From positions 124,001 through 188,000 of the forward strand of contig JNEU01000835.1 of assembly GCA_000697475.1 (NCBI GenBank): 64,000 nt of DNA. The letters are read 5' to 3'. The DNA comes from Lichtheimia corymbifera B2541. Lineage: Eukaryota > Mucoromycota > Mucoromycetes > Mucorales > Lichtheimiaceae. Position numbers and translations under genes: made by a program. Position 1 is the first letter of the stretch; every line of letters begins with the position of its first letter. The notes beneath the pieces are model-generated. The model worked only from the letters and a program-made list of their open reading frames with translations, searched no databases and was not told where the DNA came from. Of the stretch, positions 1 through 10,567 are shown in pieces.

Positions 1-1588
1 TAAAGGCACCTTATCATTTTCTTCCATCATGAATCTTCCAGAAGACACAGGGCTTGTTGGTCAACAGGTATGTATCACGTAGTAGGGAGAAAGTGGATTA
101 CAATGCAAGGGATTGCCTAACATGAATACACGTTTTAGTATTCTTGGTTGACAACATGCATTTATATTGCTGTTTTAATTGTCGAATACCCACTCAATTG
201 GATTATCCAACGTGTTCCCATTGCAAAGTTTCTCGCGTTCAATGTATGTGCATGGAGCGCGGTGTTAGCGTGTCATGCAGCCTGCCACAACTTTGTCGGT
301 TTGCTGGTTTGTCGTACCTTGCTGGGTATCTTTGAAGCAAGTTGTCAGCCAACACTGGTGGTATTATCTGCCATGTGGTTCAAGCGTGAAGAACAAACCA
401 TGATCGTCACTTTTTGGTACATGATGAATGGCTTCCAACAAATTGTCGGTGGTGTACTTGCATATGCCTTTACCCATATCACAAGTGGTCCCTTGAAAAG
501 CTGGCAGGCTCTCTTTTTGACATACGGCTGTTTCTCATTCCTTTGGGGTCTTGTCGTTTTTTTCTTTTTACCCGACAGCCCAATGCGTGCCAAGTGTTAC
601 TCGGAAGAAGACAAAAAGCTTATGGTCGAAAGGCTGCGATCCAACCAAACAGGCCTGCAAAATAAGACCTTCCGCAAGGAACAAATGTATGAAGGGTTAT
701 TCAAAGATCCTCAAATTTGGGCTTATGGGCTTATTACATTTCTCACAGGTGAAGCCAAAATTATCATGCTAGTAGATCACAGAGGTTGTTGACATGCATC
801 TTATATGCACATAGCTCTTCCAACATCAGGACTCGGTGCGTTTGCCAATATCATCATTTCCGGTTTTGGATTCAGCGTGCTTGATACTCAGTTGTTGGCC
901 ATGGTACTCGGTGCGTACATTATGTTTTGCCTCTTATCATCCAGTTATATCACGCGAAAATGGGGTCAAACGGTTCTTGTCATGATTGCATATGCCATCC
1001 CGTGAGTTTGACATGTATTATTTTGCTGGTTCACCCACACATTGTTGCTCACATGAAACTCGTGGTGATGTTTGGATAGGGCTATTCCTGCAACAGTGGT
1101 CTTAATGGCAGTAGAAAACACTACGTTGGCAACCAAAGCCGGGTTGCTTTTCTGCTACTACCTTGCATTAAGCTTCTGGGCAACATCCACGCTTGCTATT
1201 TCACTCATTACCCGGAACGTAGCCGGTCAAACGAAAAAGACAGTTGCCGTTGCAGTCAACTTTGTCTTTTGGGCAGCTGGAAATGCCATAGGTAAGATCC
1301 ACAATCCACTTTATTGCAACAACAATATCGACCTTTTGTTTTCAATCAGGCCCCCAAGTGTTCCAAGCAAAGGATGCACCTCGTTATCATACCGGATTTG
1401 CTGTACACCTGGTATGCTATGCAATTCTATTAGTAGTTCTTGGTCTTCTCCGATGGCACTTGATCCGTCAAAACAAGAAAAAGGCACGCTTCCTTGCGGA
1501 GAAAAAGGATGCCATTGATCATGAAGGTATCCATGCCTTTGATGATCTCACTGACAAGGAGAACCCCAATTTTGTTTATGTGTACTAG
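1..1588 (+). CDS. MFS transporter, anion:cation symporter (Dal5/allantoate permease-like), 5' truncated by window
   Basis: This is a plasma-membrane organic-anion importer of the Dal5-like branch of the major facilitator superfamily, lacking its first helices because the window starts inside it. I read five exons: up to 67, 139-748, 830-1001, 1080-1291 and 1350-1588. All junctions are GT-AG and keep the frame. The first visible segment (LPEDTGLVGQQ joined to YSWL) is the family's loop before TM2. EYPLNW and the central loop with YSEEDKKLMVERLR follow. The hydrophilic C-terminus ends in DLTDKENPNFVYVY, close to the DLTDxENPNFRY ending common in Dal5 relatives. The substrate cannot be read from sequence; allantoate, vitamins, phthalate or small peptides are all possible. 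The next gene is convergent, with its stop codon at 1905. Confidence 0.88.
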
Positions 1589-1904
1589 TAGCATCATCAT
1601 TAATAATAATAATTCCTATCCACATTATATACAGCATATCAACATACTTTCCCGTTGCATCGTAAACGCCTTGCATCACGTTCATCATTGCTATCAACGG
1701 CTTTTCAGCAACGGGTCAAGGGACATGATTGGGTTTAAGATCAGCAAAGAGCTATTGGTAGCTAGCAGATATGCTCATTCTTTAATCCCATGAGCACAAA
1801 GAAAACCCGTATAGTAGATTGTTCGGGATAATGGAGGACAAAGAAAACGCTCAAAAACAGCAATCCAGTCAGGACGTCTTTTATTCTTCATATAAGGTCT
1901 AGAT
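1589..1904. other. convergent intergenic region
   Basis: This is the 3' flank shared by the transporter and the polygalacturonase, which face each other. It is AT-rich, with TAATAATAATAA just after the transporter stop, and is probably used for 3' ends. I see no gene in it. Confidence 0.5.
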
Positions 1905-3516
1905 CTAATCATCGCTTGGAGGAGAACAATCAAGGCCGGAGGTCTCGCTATTTTCGAGATTCTCGCAAACATATATGGGCTCGACGCTACTTGGGTCATA
2001 GGTGTCAATATCGATGTCCTCAAATGTAAAGTTTTCGCATGGTGCTTCTGCAGAGCAAATGATGGTGACCACGTCCGAGCCTGCTTTCTTGTTGCCACTA
2101 CCAGTGATGCTCTTGAAGGTGATATCCTTCATTTGGATCTTGGAGGGATTGGCCTTGCATTCTTCTTCCTCAATATTAAAGTAGCATTGGTCAATAGTAA
2201 CAGGATGATCTAATGATAGAATTAGAACATGGATCCATGCTTTAAGAAAACCACATCTGTAATATGTTATGATCTTACCTGAATTGGTGACTCTAAAGTC
2301 AATGTAGGAAACGTTACGGACTTCACCTAGAGCTCCCAATGCCCACTATCAATCCAAATACAAAATCATGAATTAGGCATATTGCATATATAACCAATAA
2401 GAATGCTACCTACCGTTTTGATACGAGCACCATTTTGGCAGTTGTCACAGGTGACATTTTTGACATACATGTTGCTGACATAGTCGGGCATCTCAGGTAT
2501 GTTGCCGAGTGAACCCTGGGTACATAGTGGTCAGTTTTAAGGGTGCTGTGGATTAAGCCAATAACAAGATCGCTGTTTATCATACCACAGAGATACCATG
2601 AGAACCATTGCAATAGAGATTTTCGAGGTGGATGTTGGTGGTATCTAGTAATGATGGAATTCGCTGAGCTTACTGGATCGAATTTGCCTACTTGAAAAGC
2701 GTCCTCATTTCACTTACTGGTCTTGATAGCGACGCAATCGTCGCCGTTGTTGATATAAGAATTGGTGATAGTAATGCCATCAGTCTCACTGGTATCCCAA
2801 CCATCGCTGTTGTGAGGCTAAAAAGGCAGGTTAATGATGCATCATTAACAAAAAAGCAAGGTATTTACCACAGACTCGCCATGTACGGTATCCACGTCAT
2901 TAATGAAAATGTCATCAAATTGCACATTCTTAGAACGATGCACGTAAAAGTTCCAATTGGGTGAATTGATCAAGCGCATGCCACGCACGTCAAGGTTTTC
3001 TACCATGAACGTCATCATCACAGGGCGATTGCTTGGAAGAGGATCCAGGTACCACCATTCTTCACCGGTACCATAAATGGAACCGCCTTCACCTGTCACC
3101 TTGATATCCTTTCCTTGCACCGTAAAAAAGCTACTGACATCTTGCACAGCACCAGGCACAGGAGGGGTGGTATCATTATACGACCTAAGTCATCCAATGT
3201 ATGAGACAATGAGATCATGCTATATACCGTCAGCAGCTTTCAAGTCTACGTACATGTTGAAAGGGTAAACAAGGTCGCCTTGGAATACGATTTCGACGTT
3301 GGCCAATTCTGGGGTCGTGATGACTGGGCCCAGTGTATAGTTCTTGCCTTTGGCAAATATGACACGACCACCATCCTTGCATTTCTCAAAGGCATCCATA
3401 ATGTTTTGCGTGTCGTCATTGCCATTATGCTTGATGATGCATTCTCGGCTGCTAGGAGCTGCTGAGGCTACCATAGCACCAGCGAGAGTGGCCATAAAAA
3501 TAGATGAAAACTTCAT
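1905..3516 (-). CDS. secreted polygalacturonase, glycoside hydrolase family 28 (exo-type likely)
   Basis: This is a pectin-degrading enzyme that hydrolyses alpha-1,4-galacturonosyl bonds outside the cell. The ATG at 3516 opens a signal peptide (MKFSSIFMATLAGAMVASA, cleavage near APSS). Several short introns break the gene. The GH28 catalytic set appears in order: NSDGWD, GDDCVAIK (paired aspartates), NGSHGIS (histidine), and ARIKT (the RIK substrate-binding motif) before a beta-helix tail with paired cysteines. NSDG replaces the more usual NTDG, which is tolerated in the family. The exo-type call rests only on overall resemblance to zygomycete exo-polygalacturonases and is inference. A TATATAAA box lies 51 bases upstream of the ATG. 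It is convergent with the MFS gene. Confidence 0.92.
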
Positions 3517-3566
3517 TGCTTCAAAGTAGGTCGTCAATCTTTTGGCTGTTGTGCAAGCGCTACACA

Positions 3567-3574
3567 TTTATATA
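3567..3574 (-). promoter_or_regulatory. TATA-like box of the polygalacturonase gene
   Basis: TATATAAA on the minus strand, 51 bases upstream of the ATG at 3516. The same octamer occurs at similar distances upstream of the sulfotransferase-like and TRAP-alpha genes in this window. Confidence 0.5.
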
Positions 3575-4364
3575 TGCGTTTATGGATTCACATGCAGATT
3601 TTGTCCCGGTTCTTTATTCCTATTGTCCGGCTCTAAAAGCCAAGAGCATTGATGAAGAATAAATTTGTGTTGGGTGGCACAGGACAGCAACATCATGGTG
3701 CATGGGAGTAGGCGATCATGGCGATCCAATATGAGAGTCTTAGTTTTTGATCAAAAAAGGATCATTTCCCCACATTATGCATCCTTACCATGTATAATGC
3801 GCTATACATTGACCCGTTATGCATTGAGCTTTGAGATCCAGCAATGTCTTAACTTATAATACGAGGACCTCGAGCTTCGAATTTGATGATGAAAGGGGTC
3901 CTCCGAGAATGATTGTATCAGTGCGGTTTCTCGGTGAAGGAGAGTGAATCACGAAAACAAATGCTTAAAGAAGTAGAATTTCCTCATAAGCCAGATATAG
4001 CAAAATGATCCGGTGGTGGAGGTGTTACAAGAGCAAATTGCATTTGCCAGTTCTTTCCCGGACATTTATTACGGATTAACCATATAGAGCTGTGGTGCCG
4101 TTACTCTCTTTCCACGACAATGGTTTAGGCACGATGAGCTCATCAAAGTACTCCTTATAGAGCTGATTTTTCAAGCCATCCCAGCCTTCAATTACAATCA
4201 ACATGGTGAAAAAAGAACATAATCACATGACAAATAGTCTTTTTGGAGTCATTCACATATATACATGATGACAAGGTTATTATAAGACAAGAGAGCATAC
4301 CATACTGCAGAAAGTACATATAACACCAATACTACAGCATTCATAAATCTAGTGCTATAATGGT
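3575..4364. other. intergenic region with one short orphan ORF
   Basis: This is upstream DNA of the polygalacturonase plus AT-rich sequence. The only coding-like trace is a 42-codon minus-strand ORF at 4076-4204 that begins MLIVIEGWDG and ends TTALYG. It has no recognisable family and may be a decayed exon. Confidence 0.35.
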
Positions 4365-4845
4365 GGTTTGCATCTTCAAGGCACATGCCTTACGGCAATG
4401 TCGCCCAAACCCATCCATAGGATCGTTGATGAAACTCGTTCAACTGTGTATAGGGTCCATGTCACTTTCGCAATAAAGTAATATTAACGCGATTTATGCA
4501 AACTATCAAATTGAGCATAAGGAAGGCTTCCAGGCTTCCTCCACTATATAGCCATCATGTGCTTTTCGATTTACTTGCGGTTGGTATGCTCTTTTCTTGG
4601 CACGAGAAGACTGCTTAAGGTTGCTTTGAGATGACGCTCAGATATCCAGGATTCATCCAAAACCGGTTGACTCTTTTCATCGAGATGGGAAGGTTGGACA
4701 GCATGGTCCTTTGATGCCTTCTTGGTCTATATTCGCAAAAGACCATGTTAGGCACAATTGTTGATCTACCTGCGAAGAGATAAGTAGGATCTTACCTTGT
4801 TCTTATTTGTACCACCAACAAATGGTTCATGAATGATATAACGGA
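4365..4845 (-). pseudogene. degenerate 3' fragment of a translocon-associated protein alpha (TRAP-alpha) gene
   Basis: This stretch matches the 3' end and 3' flank of the intact TRAP-alpha gene at 39650-40814 in the same orientation. Shared blocks include the flank reading TTGCGGCAAT-like sequence, the AATAAAGTAATATTAAC run, GCTTCCAGGCTTCCTCCACTA, the lysine/arginine-rich last exon, the intron, and the start of the preceding exon (glycine-alanine-lysine region). Substitutions and small indels spoil the reading frame, and similarity stops near 4845 inside the exon that encodes the membrane segment. Only about the last quarter of the gene is present, with no promoter or 5' exons, so this is a duplicated and decayed fragment. 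The intact copy lies about 35 kb away. Confidence 0.8.
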
Positions 4846-6075
4846 TGTCGATTTGAAGAGATACATATTCGGGGCGTCTTCTTGCAACAGATACTTAGGA
4901 TAAGCTATCGCCGAAAAATGAAAGACCCATTCGCCGACGGACATGTATAAGGGAAGACTGTTTTTCATATGAGATGTTGCATCGTCATTGATCGTATTTA
5001 ACAAACTGCATATTTGACGTGCTGTGCATGGAATACTTTGGAAAGCATTGCGTTTGTTATCACTCCTATATTGCCGACCAACTTTGTGAGAGGGGTTTCC
5101 GTTGACAAGGGCGCGATGATCCGCAAGATTCTACTATTTAAACTTCGATGCTGACTTACAAAAGGAGCTTTTGAGCTTATGAACAAAGGGCAAAAACAAC
5201 ATCCTCTTCATTTCCTGAACACCTCAACCACGTCCTCGTTCGATTTGGACACCATCTCTCCTCCTTGGAAAAACAAAGTTATGCTAAACAATTCAGCAGC
5301 ATAATCTACACTTCAACACAAGAATCGACCTTGTGTATGACAATGGCAGAATTTTCGGGTAACAGTTAATGTGAATAAATGTGACGAAACCTGGCCGTTC
5401 ATCAACGATGGTTCATAATAGACCTTGCAATGTAGTATATATATGTTAGGAATATTGTTGGGTCCTCGTGTGATACGCTATTCAACACACGGGAGACCTG
5501 GCATTTCATCCGAAGTTTGATATGCGATTGCCTTGGTATCCTTCTCATTGGAAGTACCCTAGATATTGTCGGGACCGTCATCAATCTGGTGCACTTGCAA
5601 CCGTGATACGCTGCGTCATGAATATGGCAGTTCCGGGTCCTCCTCCCAAGGTTGGCATGCTAGCGTTTCTGCTAATACGTTGCTTTTCTCTTACACGAGG
5701 TCCCTTCCTCCATCATCACAATATCTTCATGACCATTGCCCACTTGAACGACGTTTAATTTGGGATATGAATACGAGATGACTCGGCGCGTTTTTATCAT
5801 GATAATGGTTATACTTTTACTCACCGGCTTGGATATAGTACATGTGTTACGATGTAGATTACACCAATAATAAAGGTACCATAACACACAAAATTCGATT
5901 TCTCATAACCTTTTTTCTCCCATTCTTCGAGATGGCATGCGATATCGAGATGGCCAAAGACACCCATAGAGTATGCAGGAACATGAGATATATGTGATCC
6001 TTTGGGGATGGTATTTATGAGCTCCTTTAGGTCAAGATAAGCCAAGAAGATGATGAAGACAGCATATGTGCACAT
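4846..6075. other. intergenic region with weak membrane-protein-like ORFs
   Basis: No convincing complete gene is visible. A minus-strand ORF with an ATG at 6075 runs to 5821. It has two hydrophobic stretches (AVFIIFLAYL and FIIGVIYIVTHVLY) and a GTGAGT donor-like site at its end. A glycine-rich segment (MPTLGGGPGTAIFMTQ) near 5665-5610 could be a following exon, but the frame then closes. On the plus strand near 5530-5590 there is a hydrophobic run, ILLIGSTLDIVGTVINL. These may be remains of a small membrane-protein gene divergent from the HET gene. I cannot name it. Confidence 0.25.
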
Positions 6076-6084
6076 TTCTTCGAG

Positions 6085-7520
6085 ACAGGGTTGAATGCAC
6101 TCTTAACCAACCCAAAGTTTTTGCTGCTCTACGTGCCAGCTAACGGGACCAAGATGAAAATTATACAGCCTGTCAGCAATGAATACCATCGAAACCGGAT
6201 GATCGAAAAGATAAAGGAAGCGAAATGCGCCCCATCGTTTTACTACGCCTTGTCGCACCTTTGGGGTCTCTCAGAAAACAACCGATACCACTGGTATGGT
6301 ATCAGCGAATATGTGGATGATGAAGAAGGGGTACCTGTCAAACCTGTTTCGATGCGACCTGAAAAACGTTACGCATTGCTCGAGCTTCTCAAAGCGCATC
6401 CGGACAGTTATTGGTGGATTGATGTCTTATGTGCACGTACCGATACACCGTTAGATATCATGGGTGATATATACTCATGCTGCCTTGAATGCGTTGCCAT
6501 GATTGATTGTGAGCCGAGCCTGATACCAAAAATCCACACACTGTCCCATTCGAAAATGAAAGTCGAGGAATTATATCGCACACAAGACTACATGACGTAC
6601 GGTCAGATTTGTCAAACCGAAGGCCTTCAATTGACCGAACTCCTGTACAAATTTTTTCAAAGTCGATGGTGGAAACGTGTATGGACTTGGCAAGAGATGG
6701 CTCTACCTATGGAAAATGTGCGGTTTGTGGCTGAAACAGATACTCACCAACTCCAAACCAATACAATAACTCGGGAGGAGCTACTTGAATTTGAAGAAAT
6801 GGTGTATATTATACTATTTTCTCTAAGCAGGGTGTTGTATGACAAGAATGAATTATTCGGTACGTGGAATAGTATGCTTGAATTGCTAAGTATTGACGCA
6901 CATTGCTGACCAGTTAACCAGTCGATGACAGGATAATGGAGTTAGTCACCGAAGTTCATTTAGTTTTCGAGGACATAGGATGTGCTAAATCATCCAACAA
7001 GTATCGTATCTTGGGAAAGACACGTGGATTTGGCCTTATAACTTCCTCATTGATGTACTCTACCCGACGTTGCTATGATCCAGCTGATTACATTTATGGT
7101 GTGCTGGGAATGATGCAGATCAAAATCCCAAGGATGACCGATCCGAATGAAGTGTGGCGGCATTTGCTGTCGAAGCTGGATGACTTAGTTCCGCTTGACT
7201 CTGGAAGATGGATAGATCGTGCACACGAAATTGATTTACGTAAAGTTGAAACGCTTGGTGAGGTATTCACCAAGGTTGGTGATATCCGTACTGGGGACTG
7301 AATAAATAATAAAGAATACTGCCGGAAGCAAAGGATGGGTTTTATAAAATCACTGTGATCATTATTGATGTTCTTACATTGTTAAGAGGGGACTCGTGTG
7401 CGACTTGTGAGGATATGTATAGAATGGTGTCGGGTAAGTGTAACACGGCTGCTGATTAAAAAATGGCAAGACAGCAATGCATTTGGTGCCGTCGGCATTC
7501 ATTCCATTGGACGATTGTAA
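6085..7520 (+). CDS. HET-domain (heterokaryon incompatibility-like) protein
   Basis: This is a cytoplasmic protein with the HET domain, which in ascomycetes triggers cell death on non-self recognition; its role in early-diverging fungi is unknown. Domain blocks run in order: YYALSHLWG, YWWIDVLCARTDTPLDIMGDIYSCC, and FFQSRWWKRVWTWQE, the three hallmark HET motifs. The gene has four exons: to 6859, 6922 to about 7278 (or 7287), 7329-7433 and 7471-7520. The last exon joins in frame to give SDSNAFGAVGIHSIGRL then stop. The start is uncertain: codon 6091 is TTG, and the first in-frame ATG is at 6154. The residues before it (KFLLLYVPANGTK) look coding, so an upstream exon spliced near 6088 is likely. 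No NACHT, ankyrin or WD40 partner domain is attached. Confidence 0.8.
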
Positions 7521-8360
7521 TATCAGCAGGGCTTTTCGCCATGACAGTGCACGCTTCCATCGGCACCCATTTCTTCACCGTTCCTTGCAACGAACAAGCA
7601 AATTATTCAACATATGTCTTCTGTACTCGAGTTCCTTATTTCACACCCTCTCCTCTCCCACACTGGAATATATTATTCAGAATCAATGCGTGATCCTTCC
7701 AACTTATTGACAACCGGCAACCCTGATCCAAGAGGTGTCTTGCTGGTGTGAAACCGCATTATGATGATTGGTTTCATATATCTATTGCAACCAGCGTAAG
7801 AATAGTCTGATCATCATCATCATCGTCGAGCAATCCAAGCACCATTGACCACCAAAACATTGCTGCCAGAGGTTTAAATTATGACCCACCCTATTTGTGA
7901 ATATGAATGTGTCAGTTGGAATATATTGGCGACCAACAATATCAATCACTTCGTGAAGTCGTACGCTGGATACTCAGGTTTGGATGATGCCAGACTTAAA
8001 ACAGCGATTGATGCCAGCAATGTACGCTTCAATTCGCTATGCATGGTCCAAGTCTATGTCACGATCTCTTCCATATAAGCAGGTGGAAAAGAAAACACAT
8101 CTGCAGCGATCACAAGACATTTTTCAATCAACATGTTGGAATTACAATGGTTATGATGATAGAATTGAAATTGAAATACTCAAACCAAGGCATGCAGCAA
8201 TGATGGATGTGTATGATGGCAGGCAACGATTTCCCCAGCAACCATGGATATGATGGCAGATCTTCTTCATTTGTCTGGTTGCCCTTTATCATAATTTCAT
8301 TGAGGCACAATCAAGGACGTTGAAGCCCAATGCATATGTATTGCTTCAAACTACTAGCTA
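7521..8360. other. intergenic region, nothing recognised
   Basis: Short open frames exist near 7880-8250, but none has an ATG context, splice sites or a family signature that I trust. There is a TCATCATCATCATCGTCG run near 7812. Confidence 0.4.
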
Positions 8361-8887
8361 TTACGCATTCACCAATGCCTTGATGGCTTCCTCAAGCTTG
8401 GTGGCATTAGCACCGACAACATCGTTGACCTTTTTACCGTTATGATAAAAGACAAATGTTGGCATGGCGCGTACTTCAGCTTCAGCTGCCACATCCTATT
8501 GTTATATCAGGTCAGTGTTACCATTGCATGTATACAAATCTTCGCTTGAGAAAGTACATACAGGAACAGCGTCCACGTCAACTTGGGCATAAGCAATGTC
8601 AGTATATTCCTTTGCGAAATTTTCGAATTTGGGCCCGATCAGCTTGCAAGGGCCTGTTGTATATGACCATTGTAGGATTTAGCATATGAGTACTTCATCT
8701 CATCTCGAAAGTGCATCTATTATACTCACCACACCACTCGGCATGAAAATCAAACACAATCTAGGCAGGGTGTCAGTCTCCACAATTCTCAAAGCATCCA
8801 CCATGTTCTCGCACACATACCAACCTTTTCGTTCTTTTGCATAGCTTCATGATATTGACTAAGCGATGTAATGGTGGTGACAGTCAT
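8361..8887 (-). CDS. thioredoxin (first of a tandem pair)
   Basis: This is a small cytosolic thiol-disulfide oxidoreductase. The ATG at 8887 starts MTVTTITSLSQYHEAMQKNEK. An intron follows and the next exon reads IVFDFHAEWCG. A second intron splits the active site exactly so that splicing yields WCGPCK, followed by LIGPKFENFAKEY. The last exon gives AEAEVRAMPTFVFYHNGKKV and ends ALVNA. The length (about 105 residues), the cis-proline in MPT and the glycine in VGANATKLEEAI fit classical thioredoxin. The first intron needs a GTTGGT donor. A paralogue with the same intron positions lies about 0.5 kb upstream on the same strand, so this is a tandem duplication. Confidence 0.93.
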
Positions 8888-9386
8888 GTTCTCTAGTGAG
8901 CTTGGCAGGAATAAAAAGAAGAGTAAGAAAGGAAAAGAAGCGAGGGGGTTGCGTGTGTTTGCTTTGCGGTTTCTTTATATGCAATGCCAGACTGACAACC
9001 AATCACCGTGTACGCGTGCGTTTGTTTGCGTTTTTGTTTGTTAATCCTGTAACTCAACACACTTTTACTGGTGATGGGTGTTGGGGGAAAAAAAATACGA
9101 TGATGAGCTTAACTAGGCGGTGGCCGACTCGGATGCTCGAGTACGTGGTAGTATCAATGGAAGATATTGTTGACTAGGATTGGGATGATGATACACGGAC
9201 AAGGTTTATTGGTGTGGGGGGTTTTATGGACACAGCTGTCGGATGGTAATCGAGAAACCTAATCATGCACAGCCTCAATGGATCGTGTTTATAGCAAGTG
9301 ACAAGTATTTATTTCACAGTGAGTATACACATGGTGGGTGGAGGAGAAGAAAAATCAGATACACGAAATGAATAGGCTTAGAGCAT
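8888..9386. other. spacer between the two thioredoxin genes
   Basis: Promoter region of the 8.4-kb thioredoxin and 3' flank of the other. It contains TTTATATGC near 8973, about 85 bases upstream of the ATG. No gene seen. Confidence 0.4.
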
Positions 9387-9946
9387 TTAAGCGCTAGCCA
9401 ACTTCTCGATGGCTTCCTTAAGCTTGGTAGCGTTGGCACCAACAACTTCGTCGAACTTCTGGCCGTTCAAGTAGAAAGCAAAAGTGGGCATGGCACGGAC
9501 ACCAACTTCAGCAGCGACATCCTATTTAAATATCACATCCTGTTATCAGAGCCTGTCCCTCATCCATCATCCCTGTTTTTTTTTTTCCAGTGATATACTT
9601 ACAGCAACATCATCGACATCAATCTTTGCGTAAGTAATGTCAGCGTTTTCAGCAGCGATTTTCTCGAACTTGGGAGCAATCAACTTGCAGGGACCTTTAG
9701 TAGAGTAGCATGACACATGAACATCCACAGTTGTCAAGAGACCCCAAACATGTTTATTGACTTACCGCACCAGGTGGCGTGGAAATCAATAGCAACCTAA
9801 GAAAAGCGAGTATGAGGACGCGTTCATGAGGATTGGCATTGTGCAAAAGTGGGGCAAGCATAACGCTGCACACGTACCTTCTTGTTCTCGGCGATAAGCT
9901 TGTTGAACTCTTCGAGGTTCTTGGGTTGTTCGAATTTAACTTCCAT
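9387..9946 (-). CDS. thioredoxin (second of a tandem pair)
   Basis: This is a classical thioredoxin of about 105 residues. The ATG at 9946 starts MEVKFEQPKNLEEFNKLIAENKK. The spliced product continues with VAIDFHATWCGPCK, then APKFEKIAAENADITYAKIDVDD and RAMPTFAFYLNGQKF, and ends EAIEKLASA. The intron positions match the neighbouring paralogue: before the active-site strand, within the active site (between WCG and PCK), and after the DVDD strand. The two proteins have clearly diverged in helix 1 and the termini, so the duplication is not very recent. They probably supply reducing power to peroxiredoxins, ribonucleotide reductase or PAPS reductase, but the sequence alone does not separate their roles. 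Confidence 0.94.
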
Positions 9947-10567
9947 TTCGAAATAGATAAACGGGTAAAGAAAACTCTGTATACGTTTGGTGCTTGTGGG
10001 TTTTTATAGCACGTCGGGCTGGGTGAGTGATGACGAGCCAATCAAACACGTATGACTAACAGCCCAGCTATTACTAAGCATAGGACAGTGTTTTTGGGTG
10101 AATCCCTTCCTCTCAATAGAATTGCACCATCGTGTCTCTGGAAACATTTAGAAAAAAGGATGACCCCATATAGCTGGGCTGATTAATCCAAGTAGTGTAG
10201 ATCTCATCATCATCATCATCATCCCTTACTATTCGCTACCCAACATACATAAACACAAACACGCATCATTTCCCACAACACAAAAGAATGAAAATATAGA
10301 AATGATGATCCCCGACAAAGCATCCGCAGTCATCTACCAATAGATTGCCGGCAGATGGATTGACCGAGATCGATCATGCATTTATAATTTATATGTGTTC
10401 TAGATAGCATAAAAGCACCAAAGCGCAAGAAAAAACACGACAACACACTATATACATGAACGATGGCTTTAAGCGAGGGATAAAAAAGCGGGGATGAGGA
10501 AATATAGAAAGGAAAGAGGGGAGCGAGAGATCTCTTTATATCAAAACGTTTCATATACATTGATTGT
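9947..10567. other. intergenic region with a short ATC repeat
   Basis: Upstream DNA of the second thioredoxin and the 3' flank of the SAP-domain gene. It holds a short (ATC)n microsatellite at about 10205-10224. No gene is seen. Confidence 0.4.

Noticed and set aside
4076..4204. 42-codon frame (MLIVIEGWDG...) as part of the sulfotransferase-like family
   Set aside because: The GEGWD-like similarity is short and lies on the wrong strand relative to the duplicated TRAP-alpha region; no other family motifs.
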